In this document: positions 9,101-16,228 of the stretch, piece by piece
How the letters are laid out: each line of letters starts with the position of its first letter
How positions within the stretch are numbered: position 1 is the first letter of the stretch
Assembly: GCA_035650495.1 (NCBI GenBank)
Contig: DASRHK010000037.1
Coordinates: 1-40,700 of the forward strand
DNA length: 40,700 bases
Direction of reading: 5' to 3'
Source: DASRHK01 sp035650495
Lineage (GTDB): Bacteria; Pseudomonadota; Gammaproteobacteria; Nevskiales; Nevskiaceae
Notes under the pieces: generated by a model
The model's database searches: none
The model's input: the letters and a program-made list of their open reading frames with translations, nothing else
Told to the model about the DNA's origin: nothing
Translations under genes and position numbers: made by a program

Positions 9101-9368
9101 GCACGGCCTCGTGGTCGAACATCGGTTGATAGGTCACGCCACCGTCGGGCGACTTCCACACGCCGCCGCTCGCGGCAGCGACGAAGATCGTGGTCTTGCC
9201 ATCCTTCTCGTACGCGGTGACGGCGGCGATGCGGCCGCTCATCGTCGCGGAGCCGATGTTGCGCGCGTTCAGGCCGGAGATCGCGCCGGAGTCGAAGGTG
9301 CTGCTGGATTTCGCGAACGCGGGCGCGCAGATCAGAGCGAGCGCGGCGAGGCAAAGATTCTTCTTCAT
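6183..9368 (-). CDS. Secreted Asp-box (BNR/VPS10-like) beta-propeller protein
   Basis: A 1061-aa protein with a clear signal peptide (MKKNLCLAALALICAPAFA). At least eleven Asp-box motifs of the form S/T-x-D-x-G-x-[TS]-[WFY] are visible, for example SPDGGVTY, STDGGETW, SEDGGRSF, TRDGGKSW and SVDGGNRW, spread over the first two-thirds. These define stacked beta-propellers like those of sortilin/VPS10 and BNR glycosidase-like proteins. The segment 'LVLATHGRGIWIIDDI' closes the propeller region. The last 350 residues form a beta domain and a charged helical tail. Such proteins are common in proteobacteria and Bacteroidetes and are mostly uncharacterised; no catalytic residues can be assigned. The ATG at 9368 is preferred over a GTG at 9383 because AGGGGAG lies just upstream and the signal peptide then starts properly. 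Confidence 0.85.
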   Translation of the reverse strand: MKKNLCLAALALICAPAFAKSSSTFDSGAISGLNARNIGSATMSGRIAAVTAYEKDGKTTIFVAAASGGVWKSPDGGVTYQPMFDHEAVQSIGAVTIDPSNPDTIWVGTGESWTRNSVSIGNGIYKSTDGGETWTNMGLPQSERIVKIIVHPKSSDTVYACVPGKLWSDSADRGLYKTTDGGKTWSLILKGSNLSTGCASASMDTKDPNTLYAALWDFRRKGWTFRSGGDNADAPSGSGLFKSTDGGKTWTEFTADANKGFATKPFGRISVAVAPSNPSVVYASIEAAKGSGFYRSGDGGKTWEPRDRSQFMVWRPFYFSNMTVDPKNENRVFKDGGSLLMSEDGGRSFSAIGGFAGMHGDVHDVWINPNNTQSVIAVDDGGIWYSHDGGSRWLKGENLPISQFYHVSVDEADPYRVYGGLQDNTSWVGDSQYPGGITNSRWENMFGGDGFWMFPDPSDPDYLYAELQGGFMGRVNRYTHEARILQPLAGYHEKMRLNWNTPIHISPNDKSTIYEGAQFLFRSRDHGQTWDRISPDLTTNDPNKQKQEESGGVTVDNSAAEMHTTIYSISESPKDKDLIWVGTDDGNVQITRDGGKSWKNVVDNVPNLPKNSWVSWVQASKFDEGTAYAAFDRHTFGDMDPYVYKTTDYGKSWKLIASKAQGLRGYAHVVKEDPVKSDLLFVGTEFGLWVSVDGGNRWVQYKGSHFPSVAVRDIVVAERDSDLVLATHGRGIWIIDDITPWRELSDSLMGKEAAFVKGRPQKQDLQAFSGGWAEGAGTFAGANPPDAAVITYWQKSRHLFGKIKIEILDADGKVIDDIPASKRRGLNRVLWSMRTKAPRVPPAAQVAGNAQQGPRVVPGTYTVRMTKNGQVYETKVDVVLDRRAKFSVAERKQNFDAAMRVSDLFAQESDVVAQINALRMSIAQRKAASASDAALTKALTDLDAKADDIRKKIVATKEGGAITGEERLREHTDNVYGPLLSYEGKPTQYQLDRIDVIARELGEVQTDWKKLVAEQLPGLNDQLKQRGATPIEVSFAPADDAQAASANPATIVEAFDSLRLR

Positions 9369-9379
9369 GTCAGCTCCCC

Positions 9380-10105
9380 TCACTTCGCCGCCGGAAAGTG
9401 GAACAGCGAATCGTCGGCCGCGACGTTGGCGTCGGCCTTGTCGATCACGATCTGCGCCTTCTCGGTGTCGCCCTTACCGCCGACGCCGATCTCGAACGGC
9501 ATGAACACGCCGTCGACCTTCTCGTAGTCGCCGAAGTCGCTCTCCTGCTCGACCTGGTGACCGTGGATCATCTGCTGATCGATCTCGCGGATGGTGAGGA
9601 AGTAGTCGGGATCGAGGAAGACGATCTTCTTGTCGCCGTTGGCCTTGGTGACGCGCAGCTTGTGCGCTTCGGAGCCGTCGACGTCCTCGGTGCCGAGGTA
9701 CTCGACCTTGTTGCCCTTCGCCTTGTAATCGACGAGCGGGCCGTCGAGGTCCGCCTGGTCGATCAGGTTCTTCACGTCGTCGGCGGAAAGCCGCTCCGGA
9801 TCCTTGCGGCCCTGCAGCGGATTGATGCGCCAGCCGTCCTTGCCATCGTAGGCATTGATGATGGTGAGCCCCTGCACCACGAACTCGTTGCGGACCATGC
9901 CGCCGCGCTTGATCGTCTGGCTGAAGCCGAACTCCAGCCCGCCACCCGGCTTGAAGGTGCCGCTCGCGTGGATCGACTTCAGCGCCGCCAACTTGGCGGC
10001 CCCGCCGCGCGCAGCGATGTTCTTGGCGATGAGCTCGTCGGCGGTGAACGCGTGCGCGGCGAACGGCAGCACGCTCGCGGCAGCGAGCAGGAAGAGTCTC
10101 GTCAT
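9380..10105 (-). CDS. Periplasmic LolA/LolB-superfamily-like protein
   Basis: A 241-aa protein with a signal peptide (cleavage after Ala19, AAHA/F). The mature part begins 'TADELIAKNIAARGGAAKLAALKSIHASGTF' and continues with alternating beta-strands ('DGKDGWRINPLQG', 'YLGTEDVDGSEAHKLRVT', 'YFLTIREIDQQM', 'DYEKVDGVFMPFEI'). This is the pattern of the half-barrel LolA/LolB superfamily proteins annotated as outer-membrane lipoprotein-sorting proteins. Members of this subgroup sit beside secreted propeller proteins or peptidases and their cargo is unknown, so lipoprotein sorting should not be assumed. It is the first gene of the minus-strand set; AAGGGGTG precedes its ATG, and its TGA lies 11 bp before the next start. 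Confidence 0.72.
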   Translation of the reverse strand: MTRLFLLAAASVLPFAAHAFTADELIAKNIAARGGAAKLAALKSIHASGTFKPGGGLEFGFSQTIKRGGMVRNEFVVQGLTIINAYDGKDGWRINPLQGRKDPERLSADDVKNLIDQADLDGPLVDYKAKGNKVEYLGTEDVDGSEAHKLRVTKANGDKKIVFLDPDYFLTIREIDQQMIHGHQVEQESDFGDYEKVDGVFMPFEIGVGGKGDTEKAQIVIDKADANVAADDSLFHFPAAK

Positions 10106-10220
10106 GACTGCACCCCTTTTATTCGTGATCTCGACAACGACGCGCGAAAGCTTAACGCAGCCTCTCGCTTAGGTGCCGTAGATGCTCGAAACGTTTAAAT
10201 GGTCGCAGAGGGATCTGGAT

Positions 10221-10348
10221 GAGCTGCTGATCAGGTTCGACCGGGGGCGTACGCGGCCAGGGATGGCCGCGTCTGACCGAAGGAAATCCCGCGGGACGAG
10301 CTGAAGGAGCTTTGCAGGCGTCCCCCGGTCGGACCTGATCAGCAGCTC
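10221..10348. repeat. 128-bp inverted-repeat element abutting the cardiolipin synthase stop
   Basis: The outer arms 10221-10247 (starting GAGCTGCTGATCAGG) and 10322-10348 are reverse complements at 26 of 27 positions. The loop holds a second perfect hairpin, ACGCGGCC-AGGGAT-GGCCGCGT (10251-10272), and the short palindrome TCCCGCGGGA. The inner block 'CCAGGGATGGCC...GACCGAAGGAA' resembles dispersed intergenic repeats of gammaproteobacteria, a resemblance recalled rather than searched. The right arm ends 2 bp from the cls stop codon (10351-10353). The element therefore sits at the 3' end of the seven-gene operon and could act as a transcript-end or mRNA-stabilising structure. The remaining intergenic bases, 10106-10220, show no clear promoter hexamers. 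Confidence 0.8.
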
Positions 10349-10350
10349 AC

Positions 10351-11778
10351 TCAGAGATAGACCGAGAACAACCAGCAAAGCGCATCGCGCGCTTTCACCA
10401 GCAGCGGCCGCGACTCGAGCTCCGGCAGCGAGACTTCCCTGGCCTTTGCCCTCGCCGCTTCGAAATGCGCGGCGAGCTTGGCGACGAAAGGCTGGTCGAA
10501 CACTTCGAGCACGAGCTCGAAGTTCAGCCGCAGCGAGCGCTCGTCCATGTTCGCCGACCCGATCTGCGCGTAGTAGTCGTCGACGATGAAGAGCTTGGTG
10601 TGCGCGAACGGTGGCGGCGCGTAGAACACGCGCACCTGACGTTGCAGCAACTGCCACAACATGCTGCGCGTCGCAAAGTCGACCGGCCGCTGATTGCTGC
10701 GCTCGGGCAGCACGATCGTCACTTCGACGCCGCGCAGCGCGGCGGATTGCAGCGCGCCGATCAGCTCGAGCGGCGGCAGGAAGTACGGCGTCATGATCAG
10801 CACGCGCTGGTGCGCAGTGGCGAGCGCGCCGAGCAGCACCATGACGAGCGCGGCCATGTCGAGGTTGGGACCGTCGGTGATCGCGCGACACGCTGCCGTG
10901 CCGGCGTGGCGCTGCGATCCGGGCAGCGGCTTCATCCGCTTGCCCGACGCGAAGCGCCAATCCTCGGCGAACGCGCGCTCGAGCTGCTGCACGACGGGCC
11001 CGATGACGCGGAACTGCAGATCGGCTGTGCTGGTGCCGCCGCGATGCTCGACGTAATGACGATCCGAGATGTTCATGCCGCCGGTGAACGCGACCTCGCC
11101 GTCGATCGCGAGCAGCTTGCGGTGATTGCGCAGGTTCACGTGCAGCATCGGTGGGACCAATCGCGGCGGCAGGAAGCGCGCGACCGGCACGCCGAGCGCA
11201 TGCAGCATCGCGGCCGCGCTCGGGCGGTACCAGGAATCGGCGACGCCGTCGACGAGCACGCGGACCTCGACGCCGCGTGCGTGCGCCGCGCCGAGCGCGT
11301 CGACGAACTGTCGACCGGCGACGCCGCCGTCGAAGATGTACGAAGCGAGACAGATCGTGTGCTCGGCCTCGGCGATCGCCGCGAGCATCGCCGGATACGC
11401 CTGCTCGCCGTTGACCAGCGGCTCGACCAGATTGCCGGGCGCGAGCGGGCGATTCGACATCGCCTCGCCGATGCGCACGAGCTCGAGCATCTCGGCTTCG
11501 GCGACGCCGGCGACGCGCGGCAATGGCGGCGGCGGCGTGCCGGTGAGGATGCCGCGCTTGGACTCGGAGCCGACGATGCGCTGCGCGCGCATGCGGATGC
11601 GATTGATGCCGAACCAGTAGTAGAGCAGCGGTCCGGCGAACGGGAACAGCAGCACGACCGCGATCCAGCCCCAGGCGCCGCGCGGATCGCGCTTGGTGAG
11701 CAGCGCGTGGCCGCCGGTGCCGATCGCGAGCGCGGCGTGCAGGGCAACCAGGAGCCACTGCACGACGTGCGTGGTCAT
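10351..11778 (-). CDS. cls: Cardiolipin synthase (phospholipase D family)
   Basis: A 475-aa membrane enzyme that joins two phosphatidylglycerols (or phosphatidylglycerol plus another phospholipid) to give cardiolipin. Two N-terminal hydrophobic segments (about residues 5-25 and 35-55, ending 'PLLYYWFGINRIRMRAQ') match the ClsA-type PLD-nuclease N-terminal region. Both HKD motifs are intact: 'NHRKLLAIDGEVAFTGGMN' (about residue 220) and 'HTKLFIVDDYYAQIGSANMD' (about residue 395). The ATG at 11778 overlaps the upstream TGA (ATGA); an upstream in-frame extension reads through the preceding gene and is not credible. The adjacent EEP gene recalls the E. coli ybhP-clsB pairing, although the N-terminal membrane segments are more ClsA-like. 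It is the last gene of the sensory operon. Confidence 0.93.
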   Translation of the reverse strand: MTTHVVQWLLVALHAALAIGTGGHALLTKRDPRGAWGWIAVVLLFPFAGPLLYYWFGINRIRMRAQRIVGSESKRGILTGTPPPPLPRVAGVAEAEMLELVRIGEAMSNRPLAPGNLVEPLVNGEQAYPAMLAAIAEAEHTICLASYIFDGGVAGRQFVDALGAAHARGVEVRVLVDGVADSWYRPSAAAMLHALGVPVARFLPPRLVPPMLHVNLRNHRKLLAIDGEVAFTGGMNISDRHYVEHRGGTSTADLQFRVIGPVVQQLERAFAEDWRFASGKRMKPLPGSQRHAGTAACRAITDGPNLDMAALVMVLLGALATAHQRVLIMTPYFLPPLELIGALQSAALRGVEVTIVLPERSNQRPVDFATRSMLWQLLQRQVRVFYAPPPFAHTKLFIVDDYYAQIGSANMDERSLRLNFELVLEVFDQPFVAKLAAHFEAARAKAREVSLPELESRPLLVKARDALCWLFSVYL

Positions 11779-12533
11779 GCGGCCAAGGGTACCGAGATTT
11801 CGGCCGCGAGTGGCCGGTGATCGGAGAACGTGTGCGGCAGCGCGACCAGGCTCTGCACCTCGATGTCGGGCGTGACCAGGATGTGATCGAGCGAGCGGCG
11901 CGGCCGCCAGCTCGGGAACGTCGCGGGCGTGCCGGCGGAAACCCACAGGCCGCTGCGCAGCAGGCCGGGATGCGTGCGCAGCTTCTCGGGACCGCAGTTG
12001 AGATCGCCGATCAGCACGCTCGGCCGCGAGTGCGGCACGAGATCGGACAGGAAATGCAGCTGACGCTTTTGCGCCGGCGCCGACAGTGACAGATGCGCGA
12101 CGAGCAGTGTGAGCCGCCCGGCGGCGTCATCGAGCTCGATGGTCATCGCGCGGCGCCCCGGGATGCGCGACGGCAGCACGTGCTCGACCGTGCGCGCCGG
12201 CGACAGGCGCGACAGATAGCCGAGGCAATGCGCCGCGAGCGGCTGCAGGTCGCGCGTGACGCACAGGCCGAAATGGTTGAAGCCCGCGCGCTCGGCGAGG
12301 TACTCCATCTGGTTCACGTAGTGGCTGCGCAGGCTGCCGGCGTCGGCCTCCTGGATCGCGACGAAATCGTAGTCGCGCATGAGATCGGCGATGCGATCGA
12401 GGTTGTGATGCATCGTCGGCGACGGCATCACGTGCTGCCACGCGCGCGTGACGTAATGGCCGTAATGCCGGGTGTGCAGGCCGACCTGGATGTTGAAGGA
12501 GAGGAGCTTGAGCTGCGCGCGCCGCCGGGTCAT
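11775..12533 (-). CDS. Endonuclease/exonuclease/phosphatase family protein (YbhP-like)
   Basis: A 252-aa EEP-fold protein. The motifs run in order: 'LKLLSFNIQVG' (first strand, metal-site Asn), 'FVAIQEADAGS' (metal-binding Glu), 'VLIGDLNCGPE' (catalytic Asp/Asn), 'RRSLDHILVT' and 'FSDHRPLAAEI' (catalytic Asp-His). This is a complete Mg-dependent phosphoesterase set. No signal peptide is seen, so it is cytoplasmic. The substrate cannot be read from sequence; family members cleave DNA, phosphoinositides or other phosphodiesters. Overlap with cls (ATGA) and resemblance to E. coli YbhP, encoded beside clsB, suggest a link to phospholipid metabolism (inference). The start at 12533 is chosen because it forms an ATGA overlap with the upstream stop. 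Confidence 0.85.
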   Translation of the reverse strand: MTRRRAQLKLLSFNIQVGLHTRHYGHYVTRAWQHVMPSPTMHHNLDRIADLMRDYDFVAIQEADAGSLRSHYVNQMEYLAERAGFNHFGLCVTRDLQPLAAHCLGYLSRLSPARTVEHVLPSRIPGRRAMTIELDDAAGRLTLLVAHLSLSAPAQKRQLHFLSDLVPHSRPSVLIGDLNCGPEKLRTHPGLLRSGLWVSAGTPATFPSWRPRRSLDHILVTPDIEVQSLVALPHTFSDHRPLAAEISVPLAA

Positions 12534-13699
12534 TTCCCGATTGTAGCGGGCAGCCACACGATCATCGTCGTGCCCTGCCCCTGCTGCGATTCGGCGCGGA
12601 TGTTGCCGCCGTGCACTTCAGCGACGCGCCGGCAGATCGCGAGCCCAATGCCGGTGCCGGGCGCCGTCACCGTCGACTGCACGATGCGGCGGAACGGCTC
12701 GAAGATCTCGCTGAGATGCTCGGATGCGATGCCGACGCCGCGATCGGCGACGCGCACTTCGACGCCGCTCGGCGACGCCTGCGCGCCGATCTCCACGACC
12801 GGCTGCTCGCCGGGCTGGAACTTGATCGCGTTGTCGATCAGGTTCGCGAACAGCTGGGTCAGGAGCGCCGCGTTGCCCGACACGCTCGGCAGGACGCCGC
12901 GGTGGATCTGCGCATGCCGCTGGTCGATGGCGGCACGCACGCGCTCGCAGGCCGCTTCGATCACGGTATTGAGATTCACCTCGCCCATCGGCGCACCGGC
13001 GCGGCCGATGCGCGAATACTCGAGGAGATCGCGGATCAGCTGGCTCATGTCGCGCGCGCCCGACAGGATGCGCGCCAGGAAATCGCGCGACTCCGGCGAC
13101 AGGCTCGCGCCGGCGCGCTCCGACAGGAGACTCCCGAAACCGAGCACCGCGCGCAGCGGCGACTGCAGATCGTGCGAGACGACATAGGCGAAGCGCTCGA
13201 GCTCCTTGTTGCTCGCTTCGAGCTGCACGCGGCGCGCATCCATTTCGCGCAGCAGGCGATAGGTGCGCAGCGCGGCGCTGACGAGCACGTTGAGGCGCTC
13301 GAAGGTGAGCTCGGTCTTGGTACGGTAGTCGTCGATCTCGTAGCGCGAGATCACTTCCAGCGCCGGCGCCTGGCCCGGCTGGCCGGTGCGCAGCACGATG
13401 CGCGTGTGCAGGTTGCCCATCTCTTCGCGCACGAAGCGCACGAAGTCGAAGCCGGCGTGCTCGGTCTCCATCACCACGTCGAGCAGCACCAGCGCGATGT
13501 CGGCGCTCTCGCGCCACACGCGTCGCGCCTCTTCGTCGGAGCGCGCGATCAAGAGCTGCAGCGGCCGCCCGTCCATCTCGAAATCGGACAACGCGAGCCG
13601 CGTCACCGCGTGCACTTCGGGATCGTCGTCGACGATCAGCACGCGCCACGGCTCCACGGCGCCGACCGGCGATGGCGGCTTCGGCGGCATCGGGCTCAC
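12530..13699 (-). CDS. Response regulator-histidine kinase fusion (Rec-HisKA-HATPase)
   Basis: A protein of about 389 aa without membrane segments. Residues 18-150 are a receiver domain with acidic pocket DDD (24-26), phosphoacceptor D74 in 'LVLLDVVME', and the distinctive 'RTGQPGQAPALEVISRYEID' stretch shared with the next gene. A short coiled coil leads to a HisKA domain with 'AYVVSHDLQSPLRAVLGF' (H176), of the phytochrome-like HDLQ type. The HATPase follows, with N-box 'FANLIDNAIKFQ', G1 'VADRGVGI' and G2 'GTGIGLAICRRVAEVHGG'. The GTG at 13699 gives a GTGA overlap with the preceding gene; ATG at 13690 is an equally plausible start. A soluble Rec-HK can receive phosphate from an upstream kinase and pass a signal on. 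Confidence 0.9.
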   Translation of the reverse strand: MSPMPPKPPSPVGAVEPWRVLIVDDDPEVHAVTRLALSDFEMDGRPLQLLIARSDEEARRVWRESADIALVLLDVVMETEHAGFDFVRFVREEMGNLHTRIVLRTGQPGQAPALEVISRYEIDDYRTKTELTFERLNVLVSAALRTYRLLREMDARRVQLEASNKELERFAYVVSHDLQSPLRAVLGFGSLLSERAGASLSPESRDFLARILSGARDMSQLIRDLLEYSRIGRAGAPMGEVNLNTVIEAACERVRAAIDQRHAQIHRGVLPSVSGNAALLTQLFANLIDNAIKFQPGEQPVVEIGAQASPSGVEVRVADRGVGIASEHLSEIFEPFRRIVQSTVTAPGTGIGLAICRRVAEVHGGNIRAESQQGQGTTMIVWLPATIGK

Positions 13700-14658
13700 T
13701 GCGCGCTCTTCACCACTTCGGCGAGCTTGCACAGGTTGGCGTAGGCAATGCCGACGTTGCGATAGAACAGCTCGAGCAGGCGCTGGTCGTTGAGCGACAG
13801 CGGCGTGTCGGCGCTGACGTAGAACACGAGGTCCTGCGGACCCGGCTGCAAGCCCACGATGTGATCGCTTCCGTAAACCAGTCCCTGTGCCTTCTGCACG
13901 CCGCGGATCCGATCGCGCACTTCCCCGGGCAGCGATTCGCAGGCATTGCTGCCGATCATGCTCTCGAAGGCGCCGGTGGCGGCGACGATCCGGTACTTCG
14001 CCTCGGGCGGCCGTCCGGCCGCGGCAATTCCGGAAGTGTGCAGCATCATCGCGTCGCTCTCGACGAACAGGAGCGCGATGAGCTGCTCGAGCACGCCCTG
14101 CGCGAAGCGCTCGATCGAGTGGATCTCGAAGAGCTGCGCGGTCGACTCGATGATCTTCTCGAGGCCCTTGCGGTTGGCGTCGAGCGCGATCAGGTCGCGA
14201 TAGGTCGACAAGCTGGTGTAGACGGCGGTGTAGAGGCGCTCCCAAGTGAGCTCCGTCTTGTGCATGTAGCCGTTGATGTCGTACTTGGTGATGACCTCCA
14301 TCTCCGGCGCCTGCCCCGGCTGGCCGGTCCGCAGGATGATCCGCGAGAAGCGGTTGCCGAGCGTGTTGCGCACGTACTCGACGACCTCGAGCCCGGCGGT
14401 GTCGCTCTCCATCACGACGTCGAGCAGGATCAGCGCGATGTCGTTGTGGTTCTGCAGGATCGCCTTCGCCTCGCGCGCGGAGTGCGCGTGCAGGAAGTTG
14501 AGCTTGCGGCCGGCGAAGCTGAACTCGTCGAGCGCGAGCTTGCTCACGGTGTGCACCTGCTCCTCGTCGTCGACGACGAGGAGATTCCAGACCTGGCGCG
14601 CCATCGGCGGCGCCGCCGCCGTGCTACGCGCGGCTTCCAATTGCAGGGATTCGCTCAT
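13696..14658 (-). CDS. Response regulator with DUF3369 domain, no output enzyme
   Basis: A 320-aa cytoplasmic protein. Residues 24-145 are a receiver domain with acidic pair D30/D31, phosphoacceptor D80 ('ALILLDVVME') and K134 ('YMHKTEL'). Residues from about 150 to 310 match the DUF3369 type of GAF-like sensor domain ('LIALDANRKGLEKIIESTAQLFEIHSIERFAQGVLEQL...VSADTPLSLNDQRLLELFYRNVGIAYANL'). In many bacteria Rec-DUF3369 is followed by an HD-GYP phosphodiesterase domain; here the protein ends without one, so it probably works by protein contact. Its receiver is clearly paralogous to that of the next gene, sharing 'RTGQPGQAPEMEVI'. Its start lies 35 bp inside the kinase gene, and CAGGTG precedes ATG 14658. 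Confidence 0.9.
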   Translation of the reverse strand: MSESLQLEAARSTAAAPPMARQVWNLLVVDDEEQVHTVSKLALDEFSFAGRKLNFLHAHSAREAKAILQNHNDIALILLDVVMESDTAGLEVVEYVRNTLGNRFSRIILRTGQPGQAPEMEVITKYDINGYMHKTELTWERLYTAVYTSLSTYRDLIALDANRKGLEKIIESTAQLFEIHSIERFAQGVLEQLIALLFVESDAMMLHTSGIAAAGRPPEAKYRIVAATGAFESMIGSNACESLPGEVRDRIRGVQKAQGLVYGSDHIVGLQPGPQDLVFYVSADTPLSLNDQRLLELFYRNVGIAYANLCKLAEVVKSAQ

Positions 14659-16222
14659 GTTGCACCTGTTGCTGGGTGGCGCCCGGGAAGCGCACGGAGA
14701 AGCGCGCGCCGTGCCCCGGGCTGGAGGCGACTTCGATGGTGCCGCCGAGAACCTGATGCACCAGGTTGTAGACGATGTGCATGCCAAGGCCGCTGCCGCC
14801 GGAGCCGCGCTTGGTGGTGAAGAACGGGTCGAAGATGCGCGCGAGATGCTCGGCGGGCATGCCGCAGCCGTCGTCGGCGTAGTGGATCGCGACCTGGCCG
14901 CCGGACTCGACCACCTCGATCTCGATGCGTCCATGCTGATCGGGCGTGAATGCGTGGATCAGCGAATTGCTGATCAGGTTGGTCAGGATCTGGGCGAGCG
15001 CGCCGGGGAAGCTGTCGACGATCAGCGACTCCGCGCAGCGCAGCGTCACCGCGTGACCGGACTTGCGCAGGCCGGGACCGAGGCTGACCAGCACTTCCTC
15101 GATGTACTTCTTCAGCGCGAAGCGGCGCCGCTCGCCGCTCGACTGGTCGACCGCGACCTGCTTGAAGCTGCGGATCAGGTTCGCGGCGCGATCGAGGTTG
15201 GTGAGGATGATGCGCGTCGACTCGTCGGCGATCGCCACGAACCGCTCGACGTCGGCCGTCGTGAGCATGCCGGCCTTGTGCCGCTGCATGAGCTGCGAGC
15301 CCTTCGCCTGCAGCGTCGACGCCGCGGTGACGCCGACGCCGACCGGCGTGTTGATCTCGTGCGCCACGCCCGCGACCAGCGCGCCGAGCGATGCGAGCTT
15401 CTCGCTCTGCACGAGCTGCGCCTGCGCTTCGCGCAGCCGCGCGAGCGTCGATTGCAGATCGGCGTTGGCGATCGTCTTCTGCCGCACCTCGACCTGCAGC
15501 GCGTCGCGCGCGCGGCGGATCTCCTCCTGCTGGCTGCCGATCTGCGCGAGCATGTGGTTGAAGTCGGTGACCAGCCGGCCGACCTCGCCCTGCCCGCTCG
15601 GGTCGACCCGCACCGCGTAATCGCCGGTCTCCGACACGCGCCGCGCAGTGCCGGCCATCTCGACGATCGGCCTGGAGATGCGTCCCTGCATGCGCCAGGC
15701 GATGCCGAAGCTGATGAAGAAGCTCACCGCCATGATCGCCGCGGTGATCGCGACCTGGTTGCGCAAGGTGTTGCGCAGCGGGTCGAGCGTCTGGGTGATC
15801 GTCAGCATGCCCGCGGTCTCGCCGCGCAGGACCATCGGGCGCACCAGCGTCTGCGCGTCGCCCGCCTGATGCAGGCCGGCGCTGTCGGGATGCGGTGCGC
15901 AACTGTGCAAGCCGCTCTTCGCGTAGCTCGCGAACGGGCCGGCGTCGTCCGCCGCGTAGAGGCACGCGGATTCGATCTCTGGCTTGGCGCGCAACGCGGC
16001 GAGCGATTCGGTCGCGGCCTTGCGATCGGCGAACACGAGACCGGCGCTGGACGCGTCGGAGATGATCTGCGCGGTGGCTTCGAGATCGCGCTCGAAGGCG
16101 TGGCGCGCGTTGCCCCACGCGTAGACGATCAGCGCGGCGGCCGACAGCACCAGCCCGACCACGCTCGACAGGACCGTCATCGTCGTGAGCTGCCGGCGGA
16201 TCGAGATGTCGCGGAAACGCAT
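14624..16222 (-). CDS. CHASE8-HAMP sensor histidine kinase
   Basis: A 532-aa inner-membrane kinase. TM1 spans about residues 13-36, a periplasmic CHASE8-type domain 37-155, TM2 156-178 and HAMP 179-232. A coiled coil leads to HisKA with 'LGALVAGVAHEINTPVGVG' (phosphoacceptor H288) and an HATPase with 'ILTNLISNSLIHAF', 'YADDGCGM' and 'GSGLGMHIVYNLV'. CHASE8 ('FERDLEATAQIISDASSAGLVFADRKAATE...PEIESACLY') is the same periplasmic sensor type found in the diguanylate cyclase YfiN, which is held off by periplasmic YfiR. Because a YfiR gene sits 6 bp upstream, control of this kinase by YfiR is a strong inference. The likely phosphate acceptors are the two Rec proteins encoded next. Confidence 0.93.
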   Translation of the reverse strand: MRFRDISIRRQLTTMTVLSSVVGLVLSAAALIVYAWGNARHAFERDLEATAQIISDASSAGLVFADRKAATESLAALRAKPEIESACLYAADDAGPFASYAKSGLHSCAPHPDSAGLHQAGDAQTLVRPMVLRGETAGMLTITQTLDPLRNTLRNQVAITAAIMAVSFFISFGIAWRMQGRISRPIVEMAGTARRVSETGDYAVRVDPSGQGEVGRLVTDFNHMLAQIGSQQEEIRRARDALQVEVRQKTIANADLQSTLARLREAQAQLVQSEKLASLGALVAGVAHEINTPVGVGVTAASTLQAKGSQLMQRHKAGMLTTADVERFVAIADESTRIILTNLDRAANLIRSFKQVAVDQSSGERRRFALKKYIEEVLVSLGPGLRKSGHAVTLRCAESLIVDSFPGALAQILTNLISNSLIHAFTPDQHGRIEIEVVESGGQVAIHYADDGCGMPAEHLARIFDPFFTTKRGSGGSGLGMHIVYNLVHQVLGGTIEVASSPGHGARFSVRFPGATQQQVQHERIPAIGSRA

Positions 16223-16228
16223 GCGGCG

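Noticed and set aside
5970..9527. 1185-residue plus-strand open frame
   Set aside because: It is antisense to the Asp-box protein gene, which has a signal peptide and clear repeats. The product is an Arg/Ala/His-rich low-complexity translation of GC-rich antisense DNA with no domain.
10188..10196. GAAACGTTT shared with the cold-shock leader (28423)
   Set aside because: A 9-bp match at two intergenic sites is too short to claim a common operator; only the 28423 copy is a full palindrome.
11779..11946. N-terminal extension of cardiolipin synthase
   Set aside because: The extra 56 residues are Arg/Ala-rich, read through the EEP gene, and precede the normal membrane-segment start. The ATGA overlap at 11778 is the better start.
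13700..14245. N-terminal extension of the Rec-HK protein
   Set aside because: It would overlap the Rec-DUF3369 gene for over 500 bp in another frame and has no domain; the receiver begins just after 13699.
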